A stretch of DNA of 64,000 bases, from assembly GCF_012979535.1 (NCBI RefSeq), contig NZ_CP053015.1:1302001-1366000 (forward strand), in the 5' to 3' direction. This document shows, piece after piece, positions 45,622-55,796 of the stretch. A program made the translations under genes and the position numbers. Position 1 is the first letter of the stretch. Each line of letters begins with the position of its first letter. The notes under the pieces are model-generated. The model was not told where the DNA came from. It worked only from the letters and a program-made list of their open reading frames with translations, and searched no databases. This DNA is from Sphingomonas lacunae. GTDB taxonomy: Bacteria; Pseudomonadota; Alphaproteobacteria; Sphingomonadales; Sphingomonadaceae.

Positions 45622-46557
45622 TCAAAAAGCGAGCCACCAGATCAGCCCGATATTCACCACCAACAGCGGCAAGGCCGTGCCAATCTGCGCCTTGATTACC
45701 CCGTTGCGGTCCTTCAGCTCCAGCAGCGCTGCGGGTACGATGTTGAAATTGGCCGCCATCGGCGTCATCAGCGTGCCGCAGAAACCGGCGAGCATGCCGA
45801 TGGCACAGATGATCGCCGGGTCACCGCCATGCTCGCGGATCAACAGGGGCAGGGCGACGCCAGCGAACATCACCGGGAATGCGGCAAAGGCATTGCCCAT
45901 CACCATCGTGAACAACGCCATGCCCAAGCCAAAGGCCAGAACCGCGCCGAACAGGCTGCCTTCGGGGATCATCCCGCCAACCAGCTCGCCTACCACATCC
46001 CCGACGCCGGCCAGCGCGAATACTGCGCCCAGACTGGCCAGCATCTGCGGCAAAATCGCCGCCCAACCGACGCTGTCGGCAAGGCCACGCCCCCGCTCGA
46101 ACGGCTGCAGCGGGGAAGGCTTCAACCAAACAATGCCGATCAGCAGGGCCAGCACCACCCCCAGCGTCAGCGCAACCAGCGTCACCTGCTTGGCATCGAA
46201 CAGGACCGGCATTTCCTTGAAGGCAAAGGTGCCGATCAGTGCCGTCAAGGGGATGACAAGCGCCAGGAGGAACAGGCGGTTGCCATGGCGTGCCGCGCCT
46301 GCCGCCCGCTCCGCCACATCGTCGCTTGCCGGACCCCGGCCCATCTGGCCGGTCCCGGCAATCGCCACCAGTGCCAACACCAACAGGCCATTGCCCAGAT
46401 CACCCAGCTGGTCGCCCGCAAACATCGACACGGCCAGCAGGCCCCAGAATGCGGCGTTGCCAAACCGCTTGGGGTTGCTCGCATCGCGGATGCCGAGCGC
46501 GGCGAACAGGGTGAAGACCAGCCCGGCGGCGGTGTAGATGAACGGCAGGCCGATCAT
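45622..46557 (-). CDS. DUF979 family permease subunit
   Basis: A 311-residue membrane protein with about ten helices. GNAFAAFPVMFAGVALPLL and IGMLAGFCGTLMTPMAANFNIVPAALLEL are highly conserved in DUF979. It is always found with DUF969, and the pair is presumed to be a transporter. Its ATG overlaps the DUF969 stop (ATGA). Location behind a 5-oxoprolinase gene suggests that 5-oxoproline or a related compound is carried. Confidence 0.85.
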   Translation of the reverse strand: MIGLPFIYTAAGLVFTLFAALGIRDASNPKRFGNAAFWGLLAVSMFAGDQLGDLGNGLLVLALVAIAGTGQMGRGPASDDVAERAAGAARHGNRLFLLALVIPLTALIGTFAFKEMPVLFDAKQVTLVALTLGVVLALLIGIVWLKPSPLQPFERGRGLADSVGWAAILPQMLASLGAVFALAGVGDVVGELVGGMIPEGSLFGAVLAFGLGMALFTMVMGNAFAAFPVMFAGVALPLLIREHGGDPAIICAIGMLAGFCGTLMTPMAANFNIVPAALLELKDRNGVIKAQIGTALPLLVVNIGLIWWLAF

Positions 46558-47234
46558 GGCTCGATGCTCCCTGCCGTCCGCGCCCGGACACGGCGGTCAT
46601 GCCACCACAATCTTGCCCCATGAATGGCAAAGGCGGCAATTGCCGTCGGAATTGCCCATACCGACAGGTCGAACGGATCGACGATGATGCCAGCGCTTTC
46701 CAAAATTCCTTTCATCAGCAGGATGGAGCCGATGGCGATGAAGATATCCTCGCCAAAGAACAGGCCGATATTGTCGGTCCCGGCGGACATGGCTTTGACC
46801 TTTTCGCGTTCGGCCTCGCTGACATCGGGCTCCGCCATCTCTGCTGCCGCTTCGGCCATTGGTGCGACCAGCGGACGCACTGTCTGGGCATGACCGGCAA
46901 TGGAGGTCAGCCCCATGGCAGAGGTGACCTGCCGGATCAGCAGATAGCCGGTCAGCAACCGCCCGACCGTAGCCCCCTTCATCGCCCCGATCAGGCCCTT
47001 GGCCCGTTCTTGCAGACCATGCGCCTCCAACAGACCGACCACCGGCAGGACGATCCAGATAACGCTGATGTAGCGCGTGTCATTGAACGCCTTGCCAAAG
47101 GCCGCGATGATTGCCAGCGGATCAAGCCCCGCCGCCACCCCCGTCACCAGCGCCGCCGCCACCACAACCAACAACGGATTGAAGCGCAGGACAAAGCCCA
47201 GCACAATCACGCCAATCCCGGCCAAAACCCACAT
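46554..47234 (-). CDS. DUF969 family permease subunit
   Basis: A 226-residue membrane protein with about six helices. FNDTRYISVIWIVLPVVGLLE and the AMGLTSIAGHAQTVRPLVAPMAEAAA region, followed by GTDNIGLFFGEDIFIA, match DUF969. It is the obligate partner of the following DUF979 gene. A 144-base gap filled with two inverted repeats separates it from the oxoprolinase gene upstream. Confidence 0.85.
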   Translation of the reverse strand: MWVLAGIGVIVLGFVLRFNPLLVVVAAALVTGVAAGLDPLAIIAAFGKAFNDTRYISVIWIVLPVVGLLEAHGLQERAKGLIGAMKGATVGRLLTGYLLIRQVTSAMGLTSIAGHAQTVRPLVAPMAEAAAEMAEPDVSEAEREKVKAMSAGTDNIGLFFGEDIFIAIGSILLMKGILESAGIIVDPFDLSVWAIPTAIAAFAIHGARLWWHDRRVRARTAGSIEP

Positions 47235-47241
47235 GACTAAA

Positions 47242-47374
47242 ATCCTCCCCCTTGGGGGAGGGGGACCAGCGCAGCTGGTGGAGGGGCACTGTCGCCAATC
47301 TCCAACCTTGGTCGCAATCGCGCCTGCCCCTCCACCATCCCGCGGATGGTCCCCCTCCCCGTATCGGGGAGGAT
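47242..47374. repeat. Inverted pair of a two-hairpin dispersed repeat
   Basis: Copy A (47242-47288) and copy B (47325-47374, opposite strand) share ATCCTCCCC-loop-GGGGAGGGGGACCA and TGGTGGAGGGGCA, but the loops differ: CTTG against GATAC, and GCGCAGC against TCCGCGGGA. Each copy folds into two small hairpins. The pair fills the gap between the oxoprolinase and DUF969 genes and can also form one long stem. Confidence 0.8.
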
Positions 47375-47378
47375 CACG

Positions 47379-50300
47379 TCACCCCGCATCGCCATATCCC
47401 CCGCCTCCCGGCGTTAAAATCTCGAACACATCGCCGGCCCCGACCTGGACACTCGCCGTCGCCGGCAGTTCCTCAACCCGGCCATCGGCGCGGATCACCC
47501 TGTTGATGCCCGGTGCGCCGTCATCACCGCCGTCCAGACCGAACGGGGCCACCTTGCGCCGGTTGGCGAGCATGCCTGCCTGCATCGCTTCAAGGAACCG
47601 GACCCGTCGCACGACACCGTCGCCGCCTGTGTGCCGGCCCCTGCCGCCCGATCCGCGCCGGATTGAAAACTCTTCCAGCAGCACAGGAAAGCGGCTTTCC
47701 AGCACTTCCGGGTCGGTCAGGCGGCTGTTGGTCATGTGTGTTTGCACCGCTGACGCCCCGTCAAAGTCCGGCCCGGCCCCCGCTCCGCCCGCAATCGTCT
47801 CATAATATTGGTGGGTGGCATTGCCGAAGGTGAAATTGTTCATCGTCCCCTGGCTTGCCGCCATCGCGCCAAAGGCACCGAACAGGGCATCGGTCACGAC
47901 CTGGCTGGTCTCGACATTGCCGGCTACAACCGCTGCCGGGAACGCGGGCCGCAGCATTGATCCCTCAGGCACGATCAGCGTCACCGGCGCCATGCACCCG
48001 TCATTCATCGGGATCGGCTCGTCGATCATCGTCCGCAGCACATAAAGGACGGCGGCGCGCACCACCGGCAGCGGTGCGTTGAAATTGTCGGGCAGGGTAG
48101 CGCTTGTTCCGGTGAAGTCGATGGTCACGCTGCGGGCTTCACGGTCGACCGTTACCTTGACCCGGACCTCGGCACCATTGTCCATCGCATAGTTGAACGC
48201 GCCATCATCGAGCCGCGCGACCAGCCGCCGCACCGCTTCCTCCGCCTGGGCCTGGCCGTGGCGCATATAGGCGCTGATGGTGTCGGCCCCATAAAGCGCG
48301 GCGACCCGGTTGAGCTCCGCCGCGCCCCGGGCACAGCTCGCCACCTGCGCGGTCAGGTCGGCGATGTTGAGCGCCGGGTTGCGCGACGGCCAGCGTCCGC
48401 CCTCCAGCAGCGCCCGCACCTCATCCTCGCAGAAGCGCCCCTCATCGACAATCGGCACATTGTCAAAGAGGATTCCTTCTTCTTCTACCGAGCGGCTGTC
48501 CGGCGGCATGGAACCGGGAGAAATCCCCCCGATATCAGCATGATGGCCGCGTGCGGCGACATACCAGCGGGGGCCGTTTTGTCGCTCTAACTCGCCCTCT
48601 ACAAACACCGGCATGATCACCGTCATGTCGGGCAAATGCGTCCCCCCGTCATAGGGGGCATTCAGCGCATACACATCCCCCGGCCGCATCCCCCGCCCGT
48701 CGATCGGCAAGCCGTCAGCCCCCGTCCCCCGCCGCTTGAGGATGGTCCTGACGCTCTCGCCCATCGATCCCAGATGTACCGGCATGTGCGGCGCATTGGC
48801 GACCAGCCGCCCCTCGCCGTCAAACAGTGCACAGGAAAAATCCAGCCGCTCGCGAATATTGACCGATGTCGCGCTACGTTGCAGCGCCCCGCCCATCTCC
48901 TCGGCAATCGCCATGAACAGCCCGTTGAAAATCTCGAGACGTACGGGGTCAACCGTCTCCGCATCGCCCGCCAGCATCGCCCCGTCGCGCGGCGTTATCC
49001 GCCTCATACGCAATGTGCCGTCGATTTCGACCTGCACTCGCCAGCCCGGCTCGACCATCGTTGTCGCCAGCGCATCAACGATGAGGCATGGGCCCTCTGC
49101 CGAAAATCCCGCTGCCAGCCGCGCCCTGTCGTAGAGCGGGACCACATGCTCCGCCCCGCCGCACCACAGCCTTGCCGTCTCAACCGGCCCGTCGCTGCTC
49201 GGCGGCAAGGGAAGCGAGAGACCAGCCATTGCCGCATCATCGCCTGCCATCGCCTCACACCGTATGCGATCAACCACCAGAGTCGCCGTCGGCGCATAGC
49301 CGAACTGCTTTCTGAAGGCTGAAGCAAATCCGGCAGCCAATGCCTCAGGTGAGGCAAAGGGCAGTTCTACACATGCCTCGCTTCCTTCGGTCCGGACAAA
49401 AAGCAATGTTGAGACGCTGACCGCCATGCCGAGTGTATCGGCGGTCAACCGTTCTGCCACGTCCGCCTCGAGCCGTTCGCGCACGGAATCGATGCTGACC
49501 ATGGCCTCCCGCGTCAACGGGACCGCCAGTGTTTCCTCCGCAATCAGGCTTTCCCGCGCCAGACCCATGCCATACGCCGACAGAACGCCCGCCAGCGGGT
49601 GAATCAACACCTCATCCATTGCCAATGCGTCCGCTACCAGACAGGCATGCTGCCCGCCTGCCCCGCCAAAACAGGCGAGGGCGTAACGGCTCAGGTCATG
49701 GCCGCGCGCCACCGAAATCTGTTTGATGGCGTTGGCCATATTCGCCACGGCAATAGTCAGGAATCCCTCTGCCAGTGATTCAGGCGTGACGGAATGGCCG
49801 GTCGTCGCGGCTACCTCCGTAGCCATCATCCCGAACCGATCTCGCACCACATCAGTATCGATGGGTTGGTCGCCACCCGGCCCGAACATCTTTGGAAAAT
49901 GGTCCGGCCGTATCTTGCCGAGCAGGACGTTGCAGTCTGTCACGGTCAACGGCCCGCCCCTGCGATAGGCAGCAGGCCCCGGCACAGCGCCGGCGCTTTC
50001 AGGCCCGACCAGCAGACGATGGCCATCGAAACGGCAGATTGAGCCACCCCCGGCCGCTACCGTGTGGATCCGCAACATCGGCGCCCGGATGCGCGCGCCT
50101 GCCACCATTGTCTCATTGTCGCGTTCGAATGAGCCCGCATAATGGCTGACGTCGGTTGATGTACCGCCCATGTCAAAGCCGATCACCCGCATGGCTCCCA
50201 CAGCTTCCGCAGTGCGCGCCATCCCGACAATTCCGCCGGCCGGGCCGGACAGGATCGCATCCTTGCCCTGGAATCGGGCATGGTCGGCCAGCCCGCCATT

Positions 50301-51017
50301 CGACTGCATGAATTTTGGAGCCGACGCCGGGCCAAGGGAATTCCTGAACTGGTCAATATAACGTCGCAGTATCGGGGACAGGTAAGCGTCGACTAATGTC
50401 GTGTCGCCGCGGCCGACAAATTTGATCAGGGCGCTTGTTTCGTGGCTTACCGAAATCTGATCAAAACCGATGTCGCGGGCAATTGCCGCCAGTCGCTGTT
50501 CGTGGCGATGATGCCGATATCCATGCATCAGGACAATTGCGACACTCTTGATCCCCAGGGCAAACGCCGCCGCCATGGCAGAGCCCGCTGTTTCTTCGTC
50601 GAGTGGGATCAGCACCTCGCCCTGCGCCGTCACCCGTTCGTCAATCTCGATCACCCGATCGAATGGCGGGTGAGGCAGGTGGATGGCCCGGGCAAAAATA
50701 TCTGGCCGATCCTGATAGCCGATGGTCAGCGCATCGCCGAATCCTCGGCTGGTGACCAAAAGTACCGCCTCACCTTTTCGCTCCAGCAATGCGTTGGTGG
50801 CCACTGTCGTGCCCATCCGGACATCGCATGGTGGTAATGGGCCAGTCGTCACGCCAGTCAGATGGCGTATCGCCGCAACGGCGGCATCCTCCTGGCGTGA
50901 GGGGTCTTCAGACAATAGTTTGGCGGTAGTCAGCGATCCATCGGGTCGGCGTGCGACAACGTCGGTGAAGGTCCCGCCCCTGTCGATCCAGAAACGCCAA
51001 GTCTGCTCTTTGCTCAT
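47379..51017 (-). CDS. 5-oxoprolinase (HyuA-HyuB fusion, ATP-dependent)
   Basis: A 1212-residue enzyme like eukaryotic OPLAH that opens 5-oxoproline to glutamate with ATP. Residues of about 1-690 are hydantoinase [37 protein letters not shown], and [15 protein letters not shown] for ATP binding. About 700-1212 are hydantoinase [38 protein letters not shown], and GGGGYGDAG at the end. N-methylhydantoinase activity cannot be excluded. It is first in the operon with DUF969, DUF979 and DUF2891. Confidence 0.9.
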   Translation of the reverse strand: MSKEQTWRFWIDRGGTFTDVVARRPDGSLTTAKLLSEDPSRQEDAAVAAIRHLTGVTTGPLPPCDVRMGTTVATNALLERKGEAVLLVTSRGFGDALTIGYQDRPDIFARAIHLPHPPFDRVIEIDERVTAQGEVLIPLDEETAGSAMAAAFALGIKSVAIVLMHGYRHHRHEQRLAAIARDIGFDQISVSHETSALIKFVGRGDTTLVDAYLSPILRRYIDQFRNSLGPASAPKFMQSNGGLADHARFQGKDAILSGPAGGIVGMARTAEAVGAMRVIGFDMGGTSTDVSHYAGSFERDNETMVAGARIRAPMLRIHTVAAGGGSICRFDGHRLLVGPESAGAVPGPAAYRRGGPLTVTDCNVLLGKIRPDHFPKMFGPGGDQPIDTDVVRDRFGMMATEVAATTGHSVTPESLAEGFLTIAVANMANAIKQISVARGHDLSRYALACFGGAGGQHACLVADALAMDEVLIHPLAGVLSAYGMGLARESLIAEETLAVPLTREAMVSIDSVRERLEADVAERLTADTLGMAVSVSTLLFVRTEGSEACVELPFASPEALAAGFASAFRKQFGYAPTATLVVDRIRCEAMAGDDAAMAGLSLPLPPSSDGPVETARLWCGGAEHVVPLYDRARLAAGFSAEGPCLIVDALATTMVEPGWRVQVEIDGTLRMRRITPRDGAMLAGDAETVDPVRLEIFNGLFMAIAEEMGGALQRSATSVNIRERLDFSCALFDGEGRLVANAPHMPVHLGSMGESVRTILKRRGTGADGLPIDGRGMRPGDVYALNAPYDGGTHLPDMTVIMPVFVEGELERQNGPRWYVAARGHHADIGGISPGSMPPDSRSVEEEGILFDNVPIVDEGRFCEDEVRALLEGGRWPSRNPALNIADLTAQVASCARGAAELNRVAALYGADTISAYMRHGQAQAEEAVRRLVARLDDGAFNYAMDNGAEVRVKVTVDREARSVTIDFTGTSATLPDNFNAPLPVVRAAVLYVLRTMIDEPIPMNDGCMAPVTLIVPEGSMLRPAFPAAVVAGNVETSQVVTDALFGAFGAMAASQGTMNNFTFGNATHQYYETIAGGAGAGPDFDGASAVQTHMTNSRLTDPEVLESRFPVLLEEFSIRRGSGGRGRHTGGDGVVRRVRFLEAMQAGMLANRRKVAPFGLDGGDDGAPGINRVIRADGRVEELPATASVQVGAGDVFEILTPGGGGYGDAG

Positions 51018-51073
51018 CCTGCCCTGATAAGCTGCTCGCCCTGCCTGTCCAGAGGCTGGCGGCGCCGCCTGGT

Positions 51074-51640
51074 TCAGGGCTCCAGCTCAATGTCCCAATA
51101 CAGCCAGTCCAGCCAGCTTTGGTGCAGATAATTGGGCGGGAATTTGCGGCCATTGTGCTGCAGTTGCCAATTGGTCGGGCGATAGGGGGCTTCCATGATG
51201 TGCATGCGCGCCTGCTGCGGGGTTCGTCCGCCCTTCCTCAGATTGCACGGCGAACACGCCGTGGTAACATTTTCCCAGCTGGTTCTGCCGCCAAGCCGTC
51301 TTGGCACTACATGGTCAAAGGTCAGTTCCTTGCCCGATCCACAATATTGGCACTGGAAATGGTCGCGCAGGAACAGGTTGAACCTGGTGAAGGCGGGATA
51401 TTCGGATGGCTTCACATATTGCCGCAGAGCGATGACGCTGGGCAGGCGCATGGTCTGGTTGGGCGAATGGATTTCCCGTTCATAGCTGTCGATGATGTCG
51501 ACCCGGTCGAGGAACACTGCCTTGATCGCGGTCTGCCATGGCCACAGGCTCAAAGGATAATAGGATAACGGTGTGTAATCGGCGTTCAGTACCAGTGCCG
51601 GGCATTGGTCCGGATGGCGTGTCAGGTCAGGATGGAACAT
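51074..51640 (-). CDS. HNH endonuclease family protein
   Basis: A 188-residue protein with a C-terminal HNH domain: [21 protein letters not shown], then [17 protein letters not shown], giving two CxxC zinc pairs and the H-N-H residues. The N-terminal part starting [27 protein letters not shown] is standard for the common chromosomal group of these proteins. Cellular role is unknown; it is not attached to a restriction system. ATG 51640 fits the normal N terminus. Confidence 0.88.
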   Translation of the reverse strand: MFHPDLTRHPDQCPALVLNADYTPLSYYPLSLWPWQTAIKAVFLDRVDIIDSYEREIHSPNQTMRLPSVIALRQYVKPSEYPAFTRFNLFLRDHFQCQYCGSGKELTFDHVVPRRLGGRTSWENVTTACSPCNLRKGGRTPQQARMHIMEAPYRPTNWQLQHNGRKFPPNYLHQSWLDWLYWDIELEP

Positions 51641-51829
51641 CCCTGTGCAGCCTTCTCGTTCGTCACGACACGGCCTATGCCTCCAGCGCGTGACAACGCC
51701 TTTACACCCCAAGCTGATTCCTGACGTCAAGGGGTCAAATGCTCCCGTGGCACAAAATATGGTGTCTCTTGCCATGGTCAGGATACATCATGCTTGCCCT
51801 TGGCCGCTGAGCCGATAGACCGCTCGCTT

Positions 51830-52702
51830 ATGGCAACCACTCGCTTCGCACCCTCGCCAACAGGTCAATTGCACCTTGGCCATGGCTATTCGGCGCTGGT
51901 TGCGCATGATCAGGCCCGCCTGACCGGCGGCAGCTATTTGTTGCGCATTGACGATCTCGACGCCAGCCGTGTGCGCGATGTCTATCGGTCCGGGATCGAT
52001 GACGACCTTGCCTGGCTAGGCATTGTTCCCGATGCACCGCCACTCGTCCAATCGCAGCGGTTGCCGGCCTATGCTGAATTCCTCTCACGGTTAAAGGGCG
52101 CCGGACTGGCCTATCCCTGCTTCTGCACCCGCTCCGAAATAACCGCACAGATTGCCGCAAGTGTGGCCGCGCCCCATGGGCCGGATGGCCCTGTCTATCC
52201 GGGCACGTGCCGAGGGATCGCCGCTTCGGTGGCGGTGATGAGGATCTCGTCAGGGGAGCCGCATTGCTGGCGACTCGACATGACAGAAGCGCTTGCCCGC
52301 GTCGGTGGACCGCTCAAGTGGCGCGATGTGATCAAGGGGGTCGTGGTCGCCGATCCTGCACCCTTTGGCGATATTGTTCTGGCCAGACGGGACGCACCGG
52401 CTGCCTATCATCTCGCCTCGACGATTGATGATGCATATCAGGGCATCACGCTGGTGGTGCGTGGCGCTGATCTGTTCGCCGCAACACATGTTCATCGCTT
52501 GCTCCAGGCGTTGCTTGAGCTGCCGACCCCGGCTTATCATCATCATGCTCTGATTGCCGGTCCGGATGGACGCCGACTGGCCAAGCGGGATGATGCGGCC
52601 AGCATTGCGTCGCTACGGCAAGGCGGTACGGACCCTGTCGAGCTGATTGAAGCGCTCAGGTCGGGGCAACTTCCCCTTGGATATGGCTGGTTGAACGCCT
52701 AG
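51830..52702 (+). CDS. gluQRS: Glutamyl-Q tRNA(Asp) synthetase
   Basis: A 290-residue truncated glutamyl-tRNA synthetase that attaches glutamate to queuosine-34 of tRNA(Asp). RFAPSPTGQLHLGHGYSAL is the HIGH region, RLAKRDDAASI the KMSKS-like site, and YPCFCTRSE with YPGTCRG gives the zinc ligands. The anticodon domain is absent, as expected. A queuosine-precursor transporter at 58684 fits the need for Q-modified tRNA. ATG 51830 gives the usual start; the gap 51641-51829 shows no RNA gene. Confidence 0.93.
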   Translation: MATTRFAPSPTGQLHLGHGYSALVAHDQARLTGGSYLLRIDDLDASRVRDVYRSGIDDDLAWLGIVPDAPPLVQSQRLPAYAEFLSRLKGAGLAYPCFCTRSEITAQIAASVAAPHGPDGPVYPGTCRGIAASVAVMRISSGEPHCWRLDMTEALARVGGPLKWRDVIKGVVVADPAPFGDIVLARRDAPAAYHLASTIDDAYQGITLVVRGADLFAATHVHRLLQALLELPTPAYHHHALIAGPDGRRLAKRDDAASIASLRQGGTDPVELIEALRSGQLPLGYGWLNA

Positions 52703-52731
52703 ATAGGCTCCAACCAGACAGGATAGACACC

Positions 52732-52959
52732 ATGAGCTACGCCATCATCATTGCCATTATCGTCGCTGCCGGCTTTGTGCTCTACAGCTTGGTGCGTGGC
52801 CTCATCTACTTTGCCCAGACCAGCGACAACATGGCCAATGGAACCGGGCCCAGCCATGGCCACCTGATGCAGAACAAGATGATGTTTGCCCGTGTCAAAT
52901 GGCAGGCTATTACCATCCTGTTGCTGGTGATTATCGGCGCGATGGCCGCAGCGGGTTGA
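52732..52959 (+). CDS. HIG1 domain twin-transmembrane protein
   Basis: A 75-residue protein with two helices (residues 2-25 and 55-73) flanking the HIG1 hallmark LMQNKMMFARVKWQ. Mitochondrial relatives (RCF1) help assemble respiratory complexes; the alphaproteobacterial forms are less studied. It lies 29 bases after gluQRS and 19 bases before the adenosyltransferase gene. Confidence 0.88.
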   Translation: MSYAIIIAIIVAAGFVLYSLVRGLIYFAQTSDNMANGTGPSHGHLMQNKMMFARVKWQAITILLLVIIGAMAAAG

Positions 52960-52978
52960 ATCAGCGGTTGATCACAGC

Positions 52979-53569
52979 GTGGTAAAGCTCAACAAAATAT
53001 ACACGCGCACCGGGGATGATGGAACGTCGGGGCTGGTAGATGGTTCGCGCCTGCCAAAGGCGGATGCCCTTTTTGCCGCCATGGGCGATGTGGATGAAGC
53101 CAACAGCCTGATCGGGCTGGCGATAGTTGCCCTCGATCAGGGCAGTGGCTTGGCGAGGCAGTTGACGGTCATACAGAATGACCTTTTTGACTTGGGCGCC
53201 GATCTCGCCACGCCGGGCGCAGAAGGGCAGGATCCATTTGCCCCGGGCGAAATGACATTGCGCATCATTCCGGCGCAGGTTGAACGCCTGGAACGCGAAA
53301 TCGACTTTATGAATGAGCAGTTGTCGCCGCTTACGAGCTTCATTCTGCCGGGCGGCAGCGAAGCGGCGGCGCGCCTGCATGTCGCCCGTGCCACCACGCG
53401 CCGCGCCGAACGCAGCGCGGTCAGCGCCTGTGCTGGCAGAGCGCTCAATCCAGCGGCACTCGCTTATCTCAACCGCTTGTCAGACTGGCTGTTCGTGGCT
53501 GCCCGACATGTCAATGCTTATGGCTCGGGCGATGTTCTGTGGGTTCCCGGCGCCTCGCGCGGGGATTGA
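52979..53569 (+). CDS. Cob(I)alamin adenosyltransferase, PduO type
   Basis: A 196-residue enzyme that makes adenosylcobalamin from cobalamin and ATP. KLNKIYTRTGDDGTSGLVDGSRL is the ATP site, FILPGGSEAAARLHVARATTRRAERS the conserved helix, and NRLSDWLFVAARHVN the C-terminal signature. Start is GTG 52979. Likely to support methylmalonyl-CoA mutase or another B12 enzyme outside the window. Confidence 0.93.
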   Translation: MVKLNKIYTRTGDDGTSGLVDGSRLPKADALFAAMGDVDEANSLIGLAIVALDQGSGLARQLTVIQNDLFDLGADLATPGAEGQDPFAPGEMTLRIIPAQVERLEREIDFMNEQLSPLTSFILPGGSEAAARLHVARATTRRAERSAVSACAGRALNPAALAYLNRLSDWLFVAARHVNAYGSGDVLWVPGASRGD

Positions 53570-53656
53570 TCGGGCAGTAGTTACTGTTGCGCGCACGGCT
53601 TTGCTGCGGCAAGGGCGCTCCTCTGCCGTAAGGGCATGGTAGCGGGAGCATGACAG

Positions 53657-54526
53657 GTGAAGACAATCGGTGTGATTGGCGCGGGACAGATGGGCGCCGG
53701 CATTGCCCAAGTGTCGGCGCAGGCTGGCTATCGGGTGCTTTTGTCCGACATGTCGGTCGAACTGGTTGAAAAGGCCAAGGTCGGCATTGGCAAGCTGCTC
53801 GCTCGTAATGTCGCCAAGGGCAAGATGTTGCCCGAAGAGGTCGATACCGTGCTCGGCCGCATCACCCCCGCTGCTGACCATTCCGATTTTGCGCCTTGTG
53901 ACCTGATCATCGAAGCTGCTTCCGAACGCGAATCGACCAAGCGCGCGATTTTCGAAAGCGTTGGCAAGCATGTCGGCCCGGAAACGCTGCTCGCCACCAA
54001 CACCAGCTCGATCCCGATCACCCGCCTCGCGCAGTCCGTGCCCGATCCCGCCCGCTTCATGGGGGTCCACTTCTTCAATCCCGTGCCCGTCATGGGCCTC
54101 ATTGAACTGATCCGTGGCCTCGCCACCGTCGATGCCACTGTGGATGCCATCGAAATCTATGGCCGCAGCCTTGGCAAGAACATCATCCATGCCGATGATG
54201 CCCCCGGCTTTATCGTCAACCGCATCCTGATGCCGATGATCAATGAAGCCTGCTTCGCGCTGGGTGAGGGCGTCGCCAATATCGCCGATATCGACATGGG
54301 CTGCCGCATCGGTCTCAACCACCCGATGGGTCCGCTGACGCTCGCCGACTTCATCGGTCTCGACACCTGCCTCGACATCTGCCGCGTCCTTCACGAAGGC
54401 ACCGGCGACCAGAAATTCCGTCCCGCCCCGCTGCTGATCAAATATGTCGAAGCCGGTTGGCTCGGCAAAAAGACCGGCCGCGGCTTTTACGACTGGACCG
54501 GCCCGGAACCGGTACCGACGCGGTAA
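53657..54526 (+). CDS. hbd: 3-hydroxybutyryl-CoA dehydrogenase
   Basis: A 289-residue enzyme that interconverts acetoacetyl-CoA and 3-hydroxybutyryl-CoA. TIGVIGAGQMGAGIAQVSA is the NAD(P) site, NTSSIPITRLA and FMGVHFFNPVPVM hold the catalytic Ser and His, and DDAPGFIVNRILMPMINEA supplies the Asn. GTG 53657 has GGGAG upstream. It could act in fatty acid breakdown, crotonyl-CoA use after GcdH, or polyhydroxybutyrate metabolism. Confidence 0.93.
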   Translation: MKTIGVIGAGQMGAGIAQVSAQAGYRVLLSDMSVELVEKAKVGIGKLLARNVAKGKMLPEEVDTVLGRITPAADHSDFAPCDLIIEAASERESTKRAIFESVGKHVGPETLLATNTSSIPITRLAQSVPDPARFMGVHFFNPVPVMGLIELIRGLATVDATVDAIEIYGRSLGKNIIHADDAPGFIVNRILMPMINEACFALGEGVANIADIDMGCRIGLNHPMGPLTLADFIGLDTCLDICRVLHEGTGDQKFRPAPLLIKYVEAGWLGKKTGRGFYDWTGPEPVPTR

Positions 54527-54616
54527 CCCGACACGGGGCGTACCCACCACATTTGACTGTCGACAGCGTCACAATGCTACCTCATCCTCGGGCCAACCAT
54601 TCAGAGGATGACAGCC

Positions 54617-55759
54617 ATGCACGTCGGCACCCCGCGCCCCTTCACCATCGACATTCCGCAAAGTCAGCTTGATGATCTCAAGGCCCGCCTTGCCCTGACC
54701 CGTTGGCCGGAAAAGGAGACGGTCGATGACTGGGACCAGGGCGTACCGCTCGCCTACGCACAGGAACTCGCCAGCTATTGGGCCAGCGACTATGACTGGC
54801 GGCGCTGCGAGGCGCGGCTCAATGCGCTGCCCAACTATCTGGTCGAGGTGGATGGTCTCGACATCCACATCATCCATGTCCGCTCGTCCAATCCCGATGC
54901 ACGGCCCTTGCTGCTGACGCATGGCTGGCCCGGTTCGGTGCTCGAATTCCTCGATGTCATCGAACCACTCAGCGCCGACTATCACCTCATCATCCCGGCG
55001 CTCCCCGGATACGGATTCTCGGGCAAACCAACCGAAGCCAAGTGGAGCGTTGAGCATATCGCCACCGCTTGGGACGCGCTCATGCGCAGCCTCGGCTATG
55101 ACCGCTATTTCGCCCAGGGCGGTGATTGGGGCAGTGCCGTCACATCTGCCATCGGTGCACAAAATCTCGGCGCCTGTGCCGGCATCCACGTCAACATGGT
55201 CGTTGTGCCGCCGACGCCCGAGATGCTCGCCGGAGCGACGCCCGAAGAACTCGCCGGCCTCGCCCGTGCCGGCTGGTACCAAGCCAAGGACAATGGCTAT
55301 TCAACCCAGCAAGCCACCCGCCCGCAGACCCTCGGCTATGCGCTGGCTGATTCCCCGGTGGGGCAGCTGTGCTGGATCGTCGAGAAATTCCACGGCTGGA
55401 CGGATTGCGGCCACCAGCCCGGCGGCCAGTCGATCGGCGGCCATCCGGAAAAGGCGATTTCGCGCGATCATATGCTCGATAATGTCATGCTCTACTGGCT
55501 GACCAACAGCGCCGCCTCGTCCGCCCGCCTCTACTGGCACAGCTTCCGCAGCTTCAGCGGTGGGCAGATCACCATCCCGACCGGATGCAGCATCTTCCCC
55601 AACGAGATTTTCAAGGTCTCGCGCCGCTGGGCCGCGACCCGATACACCAACATCGTCCATTGGGGCGAATTGGAAAAGGGCGGCCACTTCGCCGCCTTCG
55701 AACAGCCAGAGCTGTTCGTCAGCGAAGTCAAAGCGGCCCTTGCGGGAATGAGCCTTTGA
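54617..55759 (+). CDS. Epoxide hydrolase, microsomal-like
   Basis: A 380-residue protein with the epoxide hydrolase N-terminal domain (PFTIDIPQSQLDDLKARLALTRWP) followed by the alpha/beta hydrolase core. HGWPGSVLEF forms the oxyanion loop, nucleophile Asp170 is in GGDWGS, and the base His is near 357 in KGGHFAAFEQP. It should hydrate epoxides to diols, which fits the oxygenase-rich gene content. AGAGGA lies before ATG 54617; ATG 54608 overlaps that site. A palindrome CTGTCGACAG at 54557-54566 lies in the upstream region with TTGACT beside it. Confidence 0.9.
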   Translation: MHVGTPRPFTIDIPQSQLDDLKARLALTRWPEKETVDDWDQGVPLAYAQELASYWASDYDWRRCEARLNALPNYLVEVDGLDIHIIHVRSSNPDARPLLLTHGWPGSVLEFLDVIEPLSADYHLIIPALPGYGFSGKPTEAKWSVEHIATAWDALMRSLGYDRYFAQGGDWGSAVTSAIGAQNLGACAGIHVNMVVVPPTPEMLAGATPEELAGLARAGWYQAKDNGYSTQQATRPQTLGYALADSPVGQLCWIVEKFHGWTDCGHQPGGQSIGGHPEKAISRDHMLDNVMLYWLTNSAASSARLYWHSFRSFSGGQITIPTGCSIFPNEIFKVSRRWAATRYTNIVHWGELEKGGHFAAFEQPELFVSEVKAALAGMSL

Positions 55760-55796
55760 TCACGTAACTGGCGGTGGCCTCGCGGACATCTTGCTT

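Noticed and set aside
45080..46537. A 485-codon plus-strand frame across DUF2891 and DUF979
   Set aside because: It runs antisense through two conserved genes and through a hairpin repeat, and its product is low-complexity Pro/Arg/Ser-rich.
51641..51829. A possible tRNA or small RNA in the gap before gluQRS
   Set aside because: There is no T-loop GTTCGA-type motif or acceptor pairing. I found no tRNA anywhere in the window by eye, though this is not proof.
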